Shown here: positions 46,212 to 55,989 of the stretch, piece after piece
Numbering within the stretch: the first letter of the stretch is position 1
How the letters are laid out: every line of letters begins with the position of its first letter
Assembly (NCBI RefSeq): GCF_026745355.1
Contig: NC_079208.1
Location: 50,403,816-50,467,815 of the forward strand
Direction: 5' to 3'
Source of the DNA: Beta vulgaris subsp. vulgaris
Taxonomy: Eukaryota; Streptophyta; Magnoliopsida; Caryophyllales; Amaranthaceae
Length of the DNA stretch: 64,000 nucleotides
The notes under the pieces: model-generated
Seen by the model: the letters and a program-made list of their open reading frames with translations, nothing else
What the model was told of the DNA's origin: nothing
Database searches by the model: none
Made by a program: the position numbers and the translations under genes

Positions 46212-47399
46212 ATGGAGCCAGTAGCCATATTTGTGGGAATTTTTGGTCTTTTAACCTTTTTGAGTGGAGTAGCCAGCCTTGATGAGAGAAAAAGAATTCT
46301 CAAGGGTGAAGCTGAATCCCTAACTGCTAGGAGGCTTGACCTTCATAGAGAAATCACTTCCTGTCCGGTTCGACGAAGCAAGAAGCGAAAGCGAAATGAT
46401 GACCTCGGCCACTGGATGGCTGAGGGTCAGAAGCTTCTGGAGGAAGCTAGAGGCTTGTTAAGCCAAGTTGGAAGATGGAGGTGTTTCTTTGGGAGTCCTA
46501 AGATGAGATGGGATGGTTGCCAATTGGTTTATGCTATGAAAGTCCATCAGTTGAAGGGTGATGCTCTCCTTAAACAGGCTTTATATGATGCCCGTGGCTT
46601 GTGTGCTGGCTATCATATACCCGTCAAACGATTAGTTGGCCGAAGTGCTTCTATAACTTTGAACCATCTTAAGCTCCGGCTGAAAGATGATTCGGTTGGA
46701 AGGATTGCTATTCATGGTCCAAGAGGCATTGGTAAGACCCATTTGATGAAGCACTTGCACAACTGCGCGCTAGACATGTTTGATTGTGTTTTATGGGTCC
46801 TTTCCCCTTGTGTGTTCACCATTAAGAGTTTTCAAGATGCTGTTGCTGCAGTTGTTAACTGTGATCTTTCTGGAGTTGATGATGTGAGTAGAAGGGCTAC
46901 GAAATTGTCACATACATTTGCAAGTCTTGGCAGGTTTGCACTTTTCTTAGATGGTGTACCACAAGCTGGTTTCTCTCTGGACCGTGTAGGAATTCCACTC
47001 CCTGCAGAAGGCAGCGGGTGCAAATTGGTATTAAGTACTAGCTCTACTTTGCTGTGCAGAATGTTGGATGGTTTTGAAGCAATTAAAGTTGAACGCCTTC
47101 CAAGTGAAGAAGCATACCAGCTGTTCAGGCTTGAAGCAAGGATTGGTGAGGGCTCTGAACCCTCTCTTGGAGACATGCCTATGTTACTTGCAGATTCATG
47201 TTCTGGTGTTCCACATGAGATTGTACAGCTGGCTACTTCCATGTGTGGCAAAGATGACCCTCATGAATGGAGATATGCACTATATCAATCAGGATGTCTT
47301 GGGACAAAGAACAAACTTCAAATAATTCCTGAAGTTAGGCGTGAAAGTAAAAGACTGAAGATTGCTACGGCTCTCTGCCATTCTTCCTTGTCATCCTAG
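46212..47399 (+). CDS. Short NB-ARC protein without LRR (paralog 3)
   Basis: 395 aa, intact single coding exon; an acceptor TTATCCAG ends at 46197, 14 bp before the ATG, pairing with a donor at 45772 (426-bp 5'UTR intron). Hydrophobic N-terminus (FVGIFGLLTFLSGV), basic NLS-like RRSKKRKR (54-61), P-loop GPRGIGKT (169-176), RNBS-A-like VLWVLSP, kinase-2 FALFLDGV with Gly instead of the second Asp, RNBS-B LSTSS lacking the usual Arg, GLPL-like CSGVPHEIV. After that come EWRYALYQSGCLGTKNKL, shared with paralog 2, and a Ser/Arg-rich tail. ARC2, MHD and LRRs are absent. Nucleotide binding is plausible; ATP hydrolysis is doubtful given the kinase-2 change. Confidence 0.87.
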   Translation: MEPVAIFVGIFGLLTFLSGVASLDERKRILKGEAESLTARRLDLHREITSCPVRRSKKRKRNDDLGHWMAEGQKLLEEARGLLSQVGRWRCFFGSPKMRWDGCQLVYAMKVHQLKGDALLKQALYDARGLCAGYHIPVKRLVGRSASITLNHLKLRLKDDSVGRIAIHGPRGIGKTHLMKHLHNCALDMFDCVLWVLSPCVFTIKSFQDAVAAVVNCDLSGVDDVSRRATKLSHTFASLGRFALFLDGVPQAGFSLDRVGIPLPAEGSGCKLVLSTSSTLLCRMLDGFEAIKVERLPSEEAYQLFRLEARIGEGSEPSLGDMPMLLADSCSGVPHEIVQLATSMCGKDDPHEWRYALYQSGCLGTKNKLQIIPEVRRESKRLKIATALCHSSLSS

Positions 47400-49020
47400 G
47401 GAGGAATGAGACATCTCCTTCAGCTCATATGCCAGGTTAACAAAATATTGAAATTTGAATGTGAAGGCAACTGATAATTTTATTTGATGAGAGGGGCAAG
47501 AGCATGATCTTAACTGAATCACTTGCGTTTCTGTGGGTTGTCAGCTGTTCCTCATTTCAGGAACCATGTTTTGATAGTGCTGGGAACTGGATGCTCAAGG
47601 AGCTCAGCATCAAGAGAATAACGTGATTGTTCTGTTAAGTCCCGTTTTTTTATAATCAGTGATGTTGTCATGGTAAGCTATAATCACGGTAAGAGAACAG
47701 CGACTGTCAACAAGCTCCGGCAGGGAAGGCATCAGGGAAGTATGAGGCTTTTTTTTTATGACTTTTCATTACGGTTGAGATTTTTGTGTGCATAGATGTC
47801 ATAATTGAGTTTTTTTCATTCTGCCTATGGAATGTAAATTATTTCCTCTGTCAGCAAGAAATTGAGCATTTTTGTATTCTCTTCTGCTTGCTTCATTACT
47901 TGTGAATGCAAATTTTACTCTGTTCTATGTATGAATGAGCAAGTCATATGGTAGATCTTGGAAGAGGGGGGGGGGGATTTAGAAGTCAACTTCTTCGAAA
48001 TCCAACCCAACAATCTCGGTACTTATGTTCACCTAACTTGAACTTTTTAGACCTCATTGGGCATACGGAGCCTTGAAACTACTTTTTTTAAGGTGAAAAG
48101 AACAAACCATTAAAGTGTAACTAATAGGGGAATTTGGAGAGAAAAAGAGTAAAAGGAAGGGAATAGACCCATTTTCCTCGTTTTGGATATCACTTGGAAG
48201 AACGGAAGGCAATTGGTAAGAGATTATATTTATTCCCCTTTAAGTAAACCAAATACCTTTCTTCCCTCCACTACCTTCTCTCCATGATTGGTATCTAAAC
48301 GAAGTGTTTGCGGCAAACCAGCAGAGTGGCTTGGGGTTGGTGATGTTAACCGTAGGAAGGGGTCCCTACTATTACCTACATGCATGCCTTAACTTAGGAA
48401 GTGACAAAGTGGTCTTGTGATTTGCTTCTTGAATCTCGAGTGTCATTCTTATATGGTATATAGACCCCAGAGTTCACCTGCAACTTCCAGTAAAAGTTTG
48501 AAGCTACTGAGAATAGGTTCCATCATGTTTCCACCTTTTATTACTTTTCTATTCTGTTTTCTTCCTTTCTTTCCTTACATATCTGGTGCTGAACAGATGT
48601 GAATCTGGATCATCTAAAATGCACCCTGTGGTGTATCTCGCTGGGAAGGTTAACCATCCAAAGTAGTTACTGCTGATGCAAACAAGGATATTTTCTTGAT
48701 TTGCTGGTTTCAGTATTCCGGCTTCCTTGGAATTAATTTAAATGTGTTTCTGCACTGAATGATTGATTATGCTTGAACTCAGTGGAGGATGTTAGTGATA
48801 GGAAAGGATTATGAAGAATATATTTGAGAGTTCTTTCTAGTGGTTAGCTTTGGCAGTCTGTCAAGTCACTGAACTACTTAGCAATCTATCTTTATTTTAT
48901 GTAATTTCCATTTTATAAATATCAAAATCATCATCTTCTTCTTAATTTTACTGCCCAAATTCATCAGTTCATTACACATACATTGAAGTTATGAAAATGT
49001 TCTCGCTAACCTGTCTTTTT
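47400..49020 (+). other. 3'UTR and downstream region of NB-ARC paralog 3
   Basis: No protein-coding sequence recognised. A G-run (about 47966-47974) and several short open frames occur. Part of it near the gene is probably 3'UTR. Confidence 0.4.
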
Positions 49021-49030
49021 AAAAATTAGT

Positions 49031-49947
49031 GCAAGGGGATTTTGGCACTGAAAGAACGACTGTTTGCCAGACACATTGTTTTAGAAAAATCATGTCAGAT
49101 ATGCTTTATTTGTTTGTACTGTAATCTCTGTTATCCGGAGCAACAATGAGTTTAGTGGGTATTTGTTGGAGGCTCCGGTGTCTTCCTTTGCGGACCGCTT
49201 CATGTGGATGGCACAAGGTGGGCAAGGATGAGTTGTGCTTCTTTGCAACGCTAAGCTGGGCAGCGTTGACATGTTGTAATCAAGCTATTTTTGAGAATGT
49301 TGTGCCATCCCCTGTGTTGACTGGCTGACTGCTACAAGTTTCTGCAAGCTAGTGAATGATTTTAGAGAGTATAGGACCCCTGTTTCAGGAGTTTCACTTT
49401 GTAACAATGTCGTGGTTTCAGCGGCAGGTTGGCGTAAACCTCCTTTGGGTTGGGTGAAAGTGAACACTGACGCTCATGTTTCTACTATAACTGGTGGTCG
49501 TTTCGGCATGGTGATTCGCGATGCTGATGGGATTATATTGGCAGCTGATGCCAAGCATGTTAATGCAAAATGGCTTGCAAGTATGATGGGGGCAGCTGCG
49601 GCGCGACATGGTGTTCTGTTTGCTAGACAATTGTGGTACAAAAATGATGTGGCTGGAATGTGATGCTCTAAACCTAGTAACTGCTGTCCAGAAGAATAAA
49701 AGGGGTGCTGCACCCGTTTTCCTTCACTACAAAGACATAGCCGGCATTAGTCTTTCTTTTGATGCTTTCCGTTGTGAACATGTAAGAAGAAGTGGCAAAA
49801 CAGTTGCTCATCTTGTGGCCAGGTGGGTAGTTAGTAATGAGTCTGAAGTTGTATGGTTGAACAATTTTCCCCGAAGTTTTGTCACTTTGGTTGAATCTTG
49901 ACTTTTCTTATAATGAATTGGTTCCTTTTTTCCCTAAAAAAAAAAAT
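49031..49947 (+). pseudogene. 3' end of a LINE: zf-RVT remnant and RNase H domain
   Basis: Begins with GILALKERLFARHI, like the zf-RVT linker of plant LINE ORF2, then degenerate sequence, then an RNase H-like domain: WRKPPLGWVKVNTDA, FGMVIRDADG, ECDALNLVTAVQ and VAHLVARWVV. The domain is split by a frameshift near 49655 (two overlapping frames 49352-49663 and 49608-49901). The usual Glu in the AEA motif is replaced (MGAAAARHG). An A-run follows the stop (about 49937-49947). A 5'-truncated, dead LINE copy. Confidence 0.75.
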
Positions 49948-50308
49948 AGTCATTCCCTATTCTTCTGTTTTTTTGACATAACAGTCCCTAGGGTTAATTA
50001 CCATTATATGCATTAGGGGTAATAATTTATAATGAAAATCTCCCTTATTTACGGCAGTGTTATTTCTCTAGTAGTAGTAGAAGTATATTGCTCCATTGAA
50101 AGTTCAGTTGTAGGATAATATTGGGAAACTCAACCACCACTTATTATAATGAATACAAGAAAGATGACATTTTGGACATCCCAACATTGTAAAAGTAATT
50201 GGGAGTATTAATTGCTACCTATATGGTAGATTACTCGTATAATTAGACAAATAAAATACAATTGTTCGTATAAGATGTCTTAAATTCGTTTTCTAAATAT
50301 CTTTCTAA

Positions 50309-50627
50309 GGGGGTGTTTGGTATCATGTTTTTTCACAAAAGAAACGGAATCAAATAACAAAATCCATTTCTACTTGTTTGGTTAGTGTGTAAAGTAACAA
50401 TTACCGTTACTTGAGGGAAACACATCCCCCCAAGTTGTTTCCACTCAAAAACCTAAGGAAACAAATAACGTTTCACTCCTCAAACAAGAGGAAAAGGAGT
50501 GGGTTATATTTGTTTCTATTCCATTAGGATACCAAACAACTAATAAGGGTAACACTTATTATTACCCTTTCCCCTCCTTATCAAAATCCTTTCCATTCCG
50601 TTTACAGTATTCATACCAAACACCCCC
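50309..50627. mobile_element. Tourist-type PIF/Harbinger MITE (319 bp)
   Basis: GGGGGTGTTTGGTAT at the left and its exact inverse ATACCAAACACCCCC at the right, with TAA on both sides. Confidence 0.9.
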
Positions 50628-51005
50628 TAAGAGTAGAATTGTGTGAGTTAATCAAATAGGGGAAGATAGTGTGGAAAGGGAATAAACCTTCACCAAAGTA
50701 AAGGTAGGAAAATTAAAATCTATTTCATATGGTTAATTACCTACTGAGTACAAAAAAAAAAACTCCTAGATAATTGTTGTATTTTCAAAAAGCTCAGATC
50801 TAGTGAAATTATTCCATATCTAGAATTTTCACTCCATTACAGTAGGCTTAATGCTCCTACTTCATCTCCTGCTAATCTAATTGCAATAAGCAACTCATGT
50901 ACTACACAAATATCACAAGAGACAATCCTTACCACAAAAACTGAGTTTCGCAATAATCAAGTGACTTTTACATTTCAAATTCTTTCTTCACCTATTATAT
51001 TACTA

Positions 51006-51194
51006 CTTCCTCCGTTTTCTTTTACATGTTACACTTTGACATTTTATACTATTCACAAATTTCACTTTGACCATCCTTTGTGATTTATATGTGAATAAAG
51101 ATATAGTCATGTGGAATGTTGTTAGATTCGTCTTAATATATATTCTTTTAATATTTATTTTTTTATAATTCTTACAAATACAAAATAAGAGATA
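51006..51194. mobile_element. Stowaway-type MITE fragment
   Basis: Starts CTTCCTCCGTTTTC next to TA but lacks the opposite terminus. Related in inverse orientation to 5278-5415. Confidence 0.5.
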
Positions 51195-51195
51195 C

Positions 51196-51490
51196 ACTCC
51201 ATCCGTTTCCTAAAGATCTTCCCTCTTTCCATTTAAGTGCCTTTTCAAAAGATATTCCCTCTTTTACTTTATTCCTTATTTGGAATTTTTCCCCTTTTTA
51301 CCCTCTCATGTCTCTATCATATGGTCCACATTACATTATTAATTCAATTTTACTCCTTTCCTCTCTCCTACTTTAAACCCTTTTTATTTGTTATTTATCT
51401 TAACCCATTTCTCTCTCCTACTTTACCCACCCCACACCGCACACAAATAGATGCTCCTTGGTATCTGTAGGAACAGTAACAAGGAAGATC
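51196..51490. mobile_element. Second Stowaway-type MITE fragment
   Basis: Begins CTCCATCCGTTTCCTAAAGA and near 51480 holds the inverted GGAAGATCTTTTAA word, but the outer right terminus is missing. Confidence 0.4.
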
Positions 51491-51589
51491 TTTTAAGTTG
51501 AATAACACCCTTCCAAGAAAAATTGAAGAGAAGTTGAAGAGATCTCTTGCCAAACAAAGCCACCTTAGTCGGCAACTAGTTTGTTGATG

Positions 51590-53250
51590 AATTCTTTGAA
51601 GGAAAACTTGCATTAATTAAAAGCAAAAGTACAACCTAATGCTAATACATCCAAATCGAAAACAATCAAACAAACAAATCTAAATGAGCTTTATAAGCTC
51701 GCACATTCCAACTAAAACCAAAATAAGTAAAACTGATACAAAAGCGCTTAGGAAGGGGGGTGTCTCTCGACAGTGCGGGTAATGGTGGATTCGAACCTCG
51801 GAATGCTGATGGAAGTGGTAGAAGAAGCGGATGACGTGCACGATCCGGACAACGAACAATCAACGACGAGTGTCGCGTCTCGCCGCATGAGCAATCCCAA
51901 CAACCTGCTATCGCTTGGGATTCTGAGCTCATGATACTTTGAAGAGTCACGTTTTGTTGTGACTCATTACTCTCGCTTGAGAATATTTCTGGTTTCTCCA
52001 TGAGGTAGGAGAAACGCAGATGAGTGGGCGTGCTGAAAACCCCCAGATACAACTGGGGTGCCGCCTTCATATTTGAATTTGTCAAGGCAAGGACCATGAG
52101 GATCAATGCCAAGCTAGAGAGAGAGCCAAATAAGTGAAGCTCTCGAACACACCTCCGGTTTGCAAAACCAGATTACAGATGTCCCAAACCATGAAAACCT
52201 ATCATCGCCTCGTCCATGCTCATGAACTTTTAGAGTTACCTTTTCCTCAAATCATATTCCCCAAAACGACATAAACTAATATAACAACCTTGAACCACCA
52301 AATTGGACCCAACAGATAAATACTTGTCGATGGCCACAACCAACCATGGAAAACTTCTTTAACAATGCGAAAATAACGCACTCTTTTTATTCGAATATCT
52401 AATACACATTTTAAGAAATTACCTAACTTGGTGATTTAGAAACTCCAACAACCAGGAGAGAAGGGAAGGGGAAGCCCGACACTAACAGGGGGAAAGGAGA
52501 AGGGCGGAGCCTGACACTACATGGGGGAAGAGATAGGGGAGCCCGACACTAACTGGGGGAAGGTGGAGGGAAAGTCCAAAACTAACTACGGGACTATGTT
52601 TACAAGACATGAGGACGAGGGCGGGGATGGGGATGGAAACCATCAACACAAGCAAACCGGCAGCGACGGGGAGCAGGTAAGAATGAACAACACAAACCCT
52701 AGTAACAGAAAGTAATAGGAAGGGAAAAACGCGGGTGAACAACTAAAGAAACTCTATTAGAGTACACTTGCAGAGAAATTCACAAACCACACCAAAAGAC
52801 AATACTAGCAAAGGAGAACTCCTTATAGTCGCTGGAGAACCACCTAAACTCGAGCCAAGGCCACGAACCTTTGACACATAACCTCCACTGTTTGCGGGTC
52901 TGGAGCGTCATCCACCACCGCACCCTTGACCCGCACCCTTGACCCATTCCTTTAACTAAAGAAGAACCAGGATCTAGAGAGTTGCTCTTCGCGGCGTGCG
53001 GTGCCAAACTCCCAACTCAACGGCGACTTTCGTCCTCCGTTAACTAGCGATGAGCGAAGGGCAGCGCGACAACTAAACAACAAATAAACAACAAATAAAC
53101 TAGGAAACGGAAATAAGGAACGAAAAAAAGGGGAGAGGGGGAGGGGGTTCGACAGCCACCAAGGCGAAGCTAGCAGCTGTCAATCTCCCCTAGGGTTTCT
53201 AAGGCTTTCGGTGTTTCGCACAAGAGTTTTTATTTTGCTGAGAGAGAGTT
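51590..53250 (-). mobile_element. Non-autonomous LINE-like retroelement (copy 2)
   Basis: On the minus strand it shares with 7156-8612 a 3' end (TTAGGTTGTACT, TTAATGCAAG), a pyrimidine-rich tandem-repeat zone (here 52440-52600, words like GTTAGTGTCGGGC), a hairpin zone, and a 5' region with CTAGGG leader words. An open frame at 51666-52112 aligns weakly with copy 1 (APQLYLG against GPQLVLG). Insertion borders and target duplication were not resolved. Confidence 0.6.
51893..52058 (-). other. Hairpin array in LINE-like copy 2
   Basis: Perfect inverted repeats on the plus strand: AATCCCAA/TTGGGATT (51893-51900, 51915-51922), GAGTCAC/GTGACTC (51944-51950, 51959-51965), GTTTCTCC/GGAGAAAC (51992-51999, 52008-52015), CCCCAG/CTGGGG (52041-52046, 52053-52058). 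In the element's sense direction they follow the same order as four hairpins at 8144-8313. Confidence 0.75.
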
Positions 53251-53316
53251 AATTTTTGACATAACAGCAGCAACAAGTCTACAATTTGTATTACAATACA
53301 TCGGTTGTGTTGCAAC

Positions 53317-53705
53317 CAGGGGTGTTCATAAATATCTGACCTGATCGATCCAATTCGGTTTTTCGGATATCAAAATCCGATTTTATAGTTTTCAAATGTT
53401 TCGGATTGGGTATCCAAAAAAATCGGATCAAATGCGGATAGAAAATTTTCAATTTCGGATACCTGAAACATGGAAATTTTTTTGATTTATTCAGATATCC
53501 AATCATAAATATCTGTTTTCAAGGCAGGGTATTTGAAATATCCAATGATACGACACGTTCCGAAACTTGTTTTATGAACTTTTCCTTTGAAAAGTTCAAT
53601 TATTCAGTTTTCGGATATCCGACTCGTTCTGATTCGAAATTTTTCGGATTCAAATTGGATTTTTCCCGGCCCGAATTTCCCGGTTATCCGAAATGGACAC
53701 CCTTA
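53317..53705. mobile_element. hAT-type MITE (389 bp)
   Basis: Ends CAGGGGTGTTCAT and inverted TAAGGGTGTCCAT, flanked by GTTGCAAC and GCTGCAAC (7 of 8). Subterminal TCGGAT/ATCCGA repeats. Confidence 0.75.
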
Positions 53706-54063
53706 GCTGCAACACCATATACATATATGGTAGAGTAAGGTACTTTCTATTTTTACTTTTTTGTTTTCGATTTTATAATTTTGGTTATTACTTTATTTTG
53801 GCAATATTTTTACAATTACTTTTGGTAATTACTGCTAATATTTGTACTTGTAAATATAACTAAATAATTCTTTTTATATAGATTGCAGAATTTATTTGAT
53901 GATACCTAATTATAATCCAAATAATCGTTTGAGAGTTGGATTATTTTTTTGCCAAAATATCGACAAGTACTATCTCTTGAGTCTTATAACTACCTTTTTA
54001 TTAGTTATATTGCATTCTTCAATTTCATCATATATCTAGTTTATGAGTTTGCTTTGTGCTCAA

Positions 54064-54313
54064 CATGATTCAAAAATACTGCAAATTAGTAGGTGCACAC
54101 ATCCATATGGTGAGAAAGGTGCACCCGATGAATATCAAACAATATTTTAAGAATATAAAGATCTCAATGAACATATACTAACAGAGAGGTACATATGTTT
54201 ATTTGGCTTGTTAGCCATGTACATGTGCTCATTTGACTTGTTATGTATATGTGCGCACCTTCCTCACCATACGGACGTGTGCACCATCTACGAAATGCAG
54301 AAATACTTTGATG
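54064..54313. repeat. Long inverted repeat (fold-back element)
   Basis: Two arms of about 70 bp in inverted orientation share CTGCA, GTAG, GGTGCACAC, TATGGTGAG and AAGGTGC words, with about 110 bp between. It may be a MITE; no clear target duplication or family. Confidence 0.6.
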
Positions 54314-54329
54314 TTCTCTTCATAGGTTT

Positions 54330-55020
54330 AGTGAAGTTTTTTTTTTTGAAAATTAATATTTTAGATTCCCTTCTCAAGAATATGCACAAGGCCTCAAACA
54401 TCATGAGAAAGTATACTCCCAGACCATACTTGGTATGGGACAACTTTTCCCATAACATTTACTTGATATGATTAGATGTAGCCAGATATGATATAATAGC
54501 TAACTGATATGATAAGATGTTAAGATATGATATAAGATTTCAACTAACAATCCCCAAATAAAAATATATGAAATTTTTTTATAATTTTTTAATATTACTT
54601 TTGTCATAAAAATTACATAAATGCCATGGTATTGGACCATATCGGGTGTGGGAATATTAAAAAAGTCCCCGGCATATTTCTCAAAAAATTATAATTTAAT
54701 ATTACAAATCCTCAATTAACTAAACCAATTACAATGACCATATTTTGTTTCTTCTTTGAGATACTTCCACGGATTTCAAGTTCCATAAAATAGAAGGAAA
54801 AGTTATGACAGCATCTGGAAGCTGATACAGTCCATAGGCGATCAAAGGAATTTTTTTTGCATTCATGATAAATGTTTCGCCCCAAAAAAATCCTGAGAAT
54901 AATATAGACAATTTAATAAGATATAACATAAAATCCTCTAGGGGTGACTTTAAAAATACATGGGACGCGAAGTTGGGCTGCAGCCTCGGGTAGCTTCACC
55001 ACTGACTACCCACGAATATC
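54330..55020. other. AT-rich intergenic sequence, nothing recognised
   Basis: No coding or repeat structure identified beyond AT-rich words. Confidence 0.4.
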
Positions 55021-55024
55021 TATA

Positions 55025-55649
55025 TCTACATTAATATATTAAAAGGCGTTCCTAAACGAGTAATGATGCCACGTGCCACTTTTGCTAAAGACATTTTAGT
55101 CCATGTGATCCACATACAATAAAAAACTACAAATTGCATAGTATAGGGTTTGATTTCATGATTTCAAGGTTATATATTAAAGTCTTAACCACTAGACAAG
55201 TTATATTTATTGTTATCATTTCAAGTATAATATTAACAAATAGGAAAAATTGACGATAGAGGTCTCAACTTTGGGTGATAATTTTTAAAAGGTCTGAACT
55301 ATTGATCAACCTTTGTAGGTCCCAACTTTAGGGGTTATTAACTTTTAGCGGGCCTTAGTGACTTGAAACTGGCTTAATAGGTCATAACTTGTAAAACTTG
55401 GGTCACACCAAAAGGGTTAATTGAGGGAGGGAAGTAGGAACTAGGTGAATTTTAAAAAAAAAATCGTCAGTTTTAAGTCACCGAGGCTCGCTAAAAGTTA
55501 AGACCCCCTAAAGTTGGGACCTACACAGGTTAATCAATAGTTCAAACCTTTTAAAAATTATCGCCCAAAGTTCTGACCTCTATTGTCAATTTTTCCTAAC
55601 AAATAAAGATTTTTCTTTATCCGGGGCATAATCCTAGCCTAATTACTAA
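55025..55649 (+). mobile_element. Non-autonomous Helitron (family A) interrupted by a MULE
   Basis: Begins TCTACATTAATATATT after A, and ends with a decayed CCGGGGCATAATCC hairpin and CTAA before T, i.e. inserted between A and T. Removing the nested MULE (55243-55596) and one 9-bp duplication leaves 262 bp, exactly the length of the intact copy at 62328-62589, with which it aligns throughout (AAAAGGCG, AAGTCTTAACCACTAGAC). Confidence 0.85.
55243..55596. mobile_element. Non-autonomous Mutator-like element (354 bp) inside Helitron
   Basis: Inverted repeats of more than 100 bp from GGAAAAATTGACRATAGAGG inward, with a perfect 9-bp target duplication TAACAAATA (55234-55242, 55597-55605). Nearly all of it is terminal repeat; modules with AAAAGGTCTGAACT and GGTCCCAACTTT. 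Confidence 0.93.
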
Positions 55650-55989
55650 TTATGTTCTATTACTCGAGCAAGACAAAATTTAACACGAGTACATGAGTAT
55701 ATGACGCCCTAATACGAAAAAATAGGTTATTATTAAATGAGTCATATTTGTTCAAGATTTCTTTTGGAAACCCTTTAATTTTTTTTGAGGAAATAAAAAC
55801 CCTTTACTTATAATCAATAATATGCAGATTTTTTTAGGGAATAATGTAAAGATCTTCTACTGGTTATCTTCTCCAAAATTCCGGACTTAGAAAGTTACCG
55901 TTGCAAAAATGCAAAGCTCTTTCTGCACTTCCAAACTCACTGTAAACATTAGTTCGGCGATTAGAAGTTGAGAGAGAAAGATAAACTTT

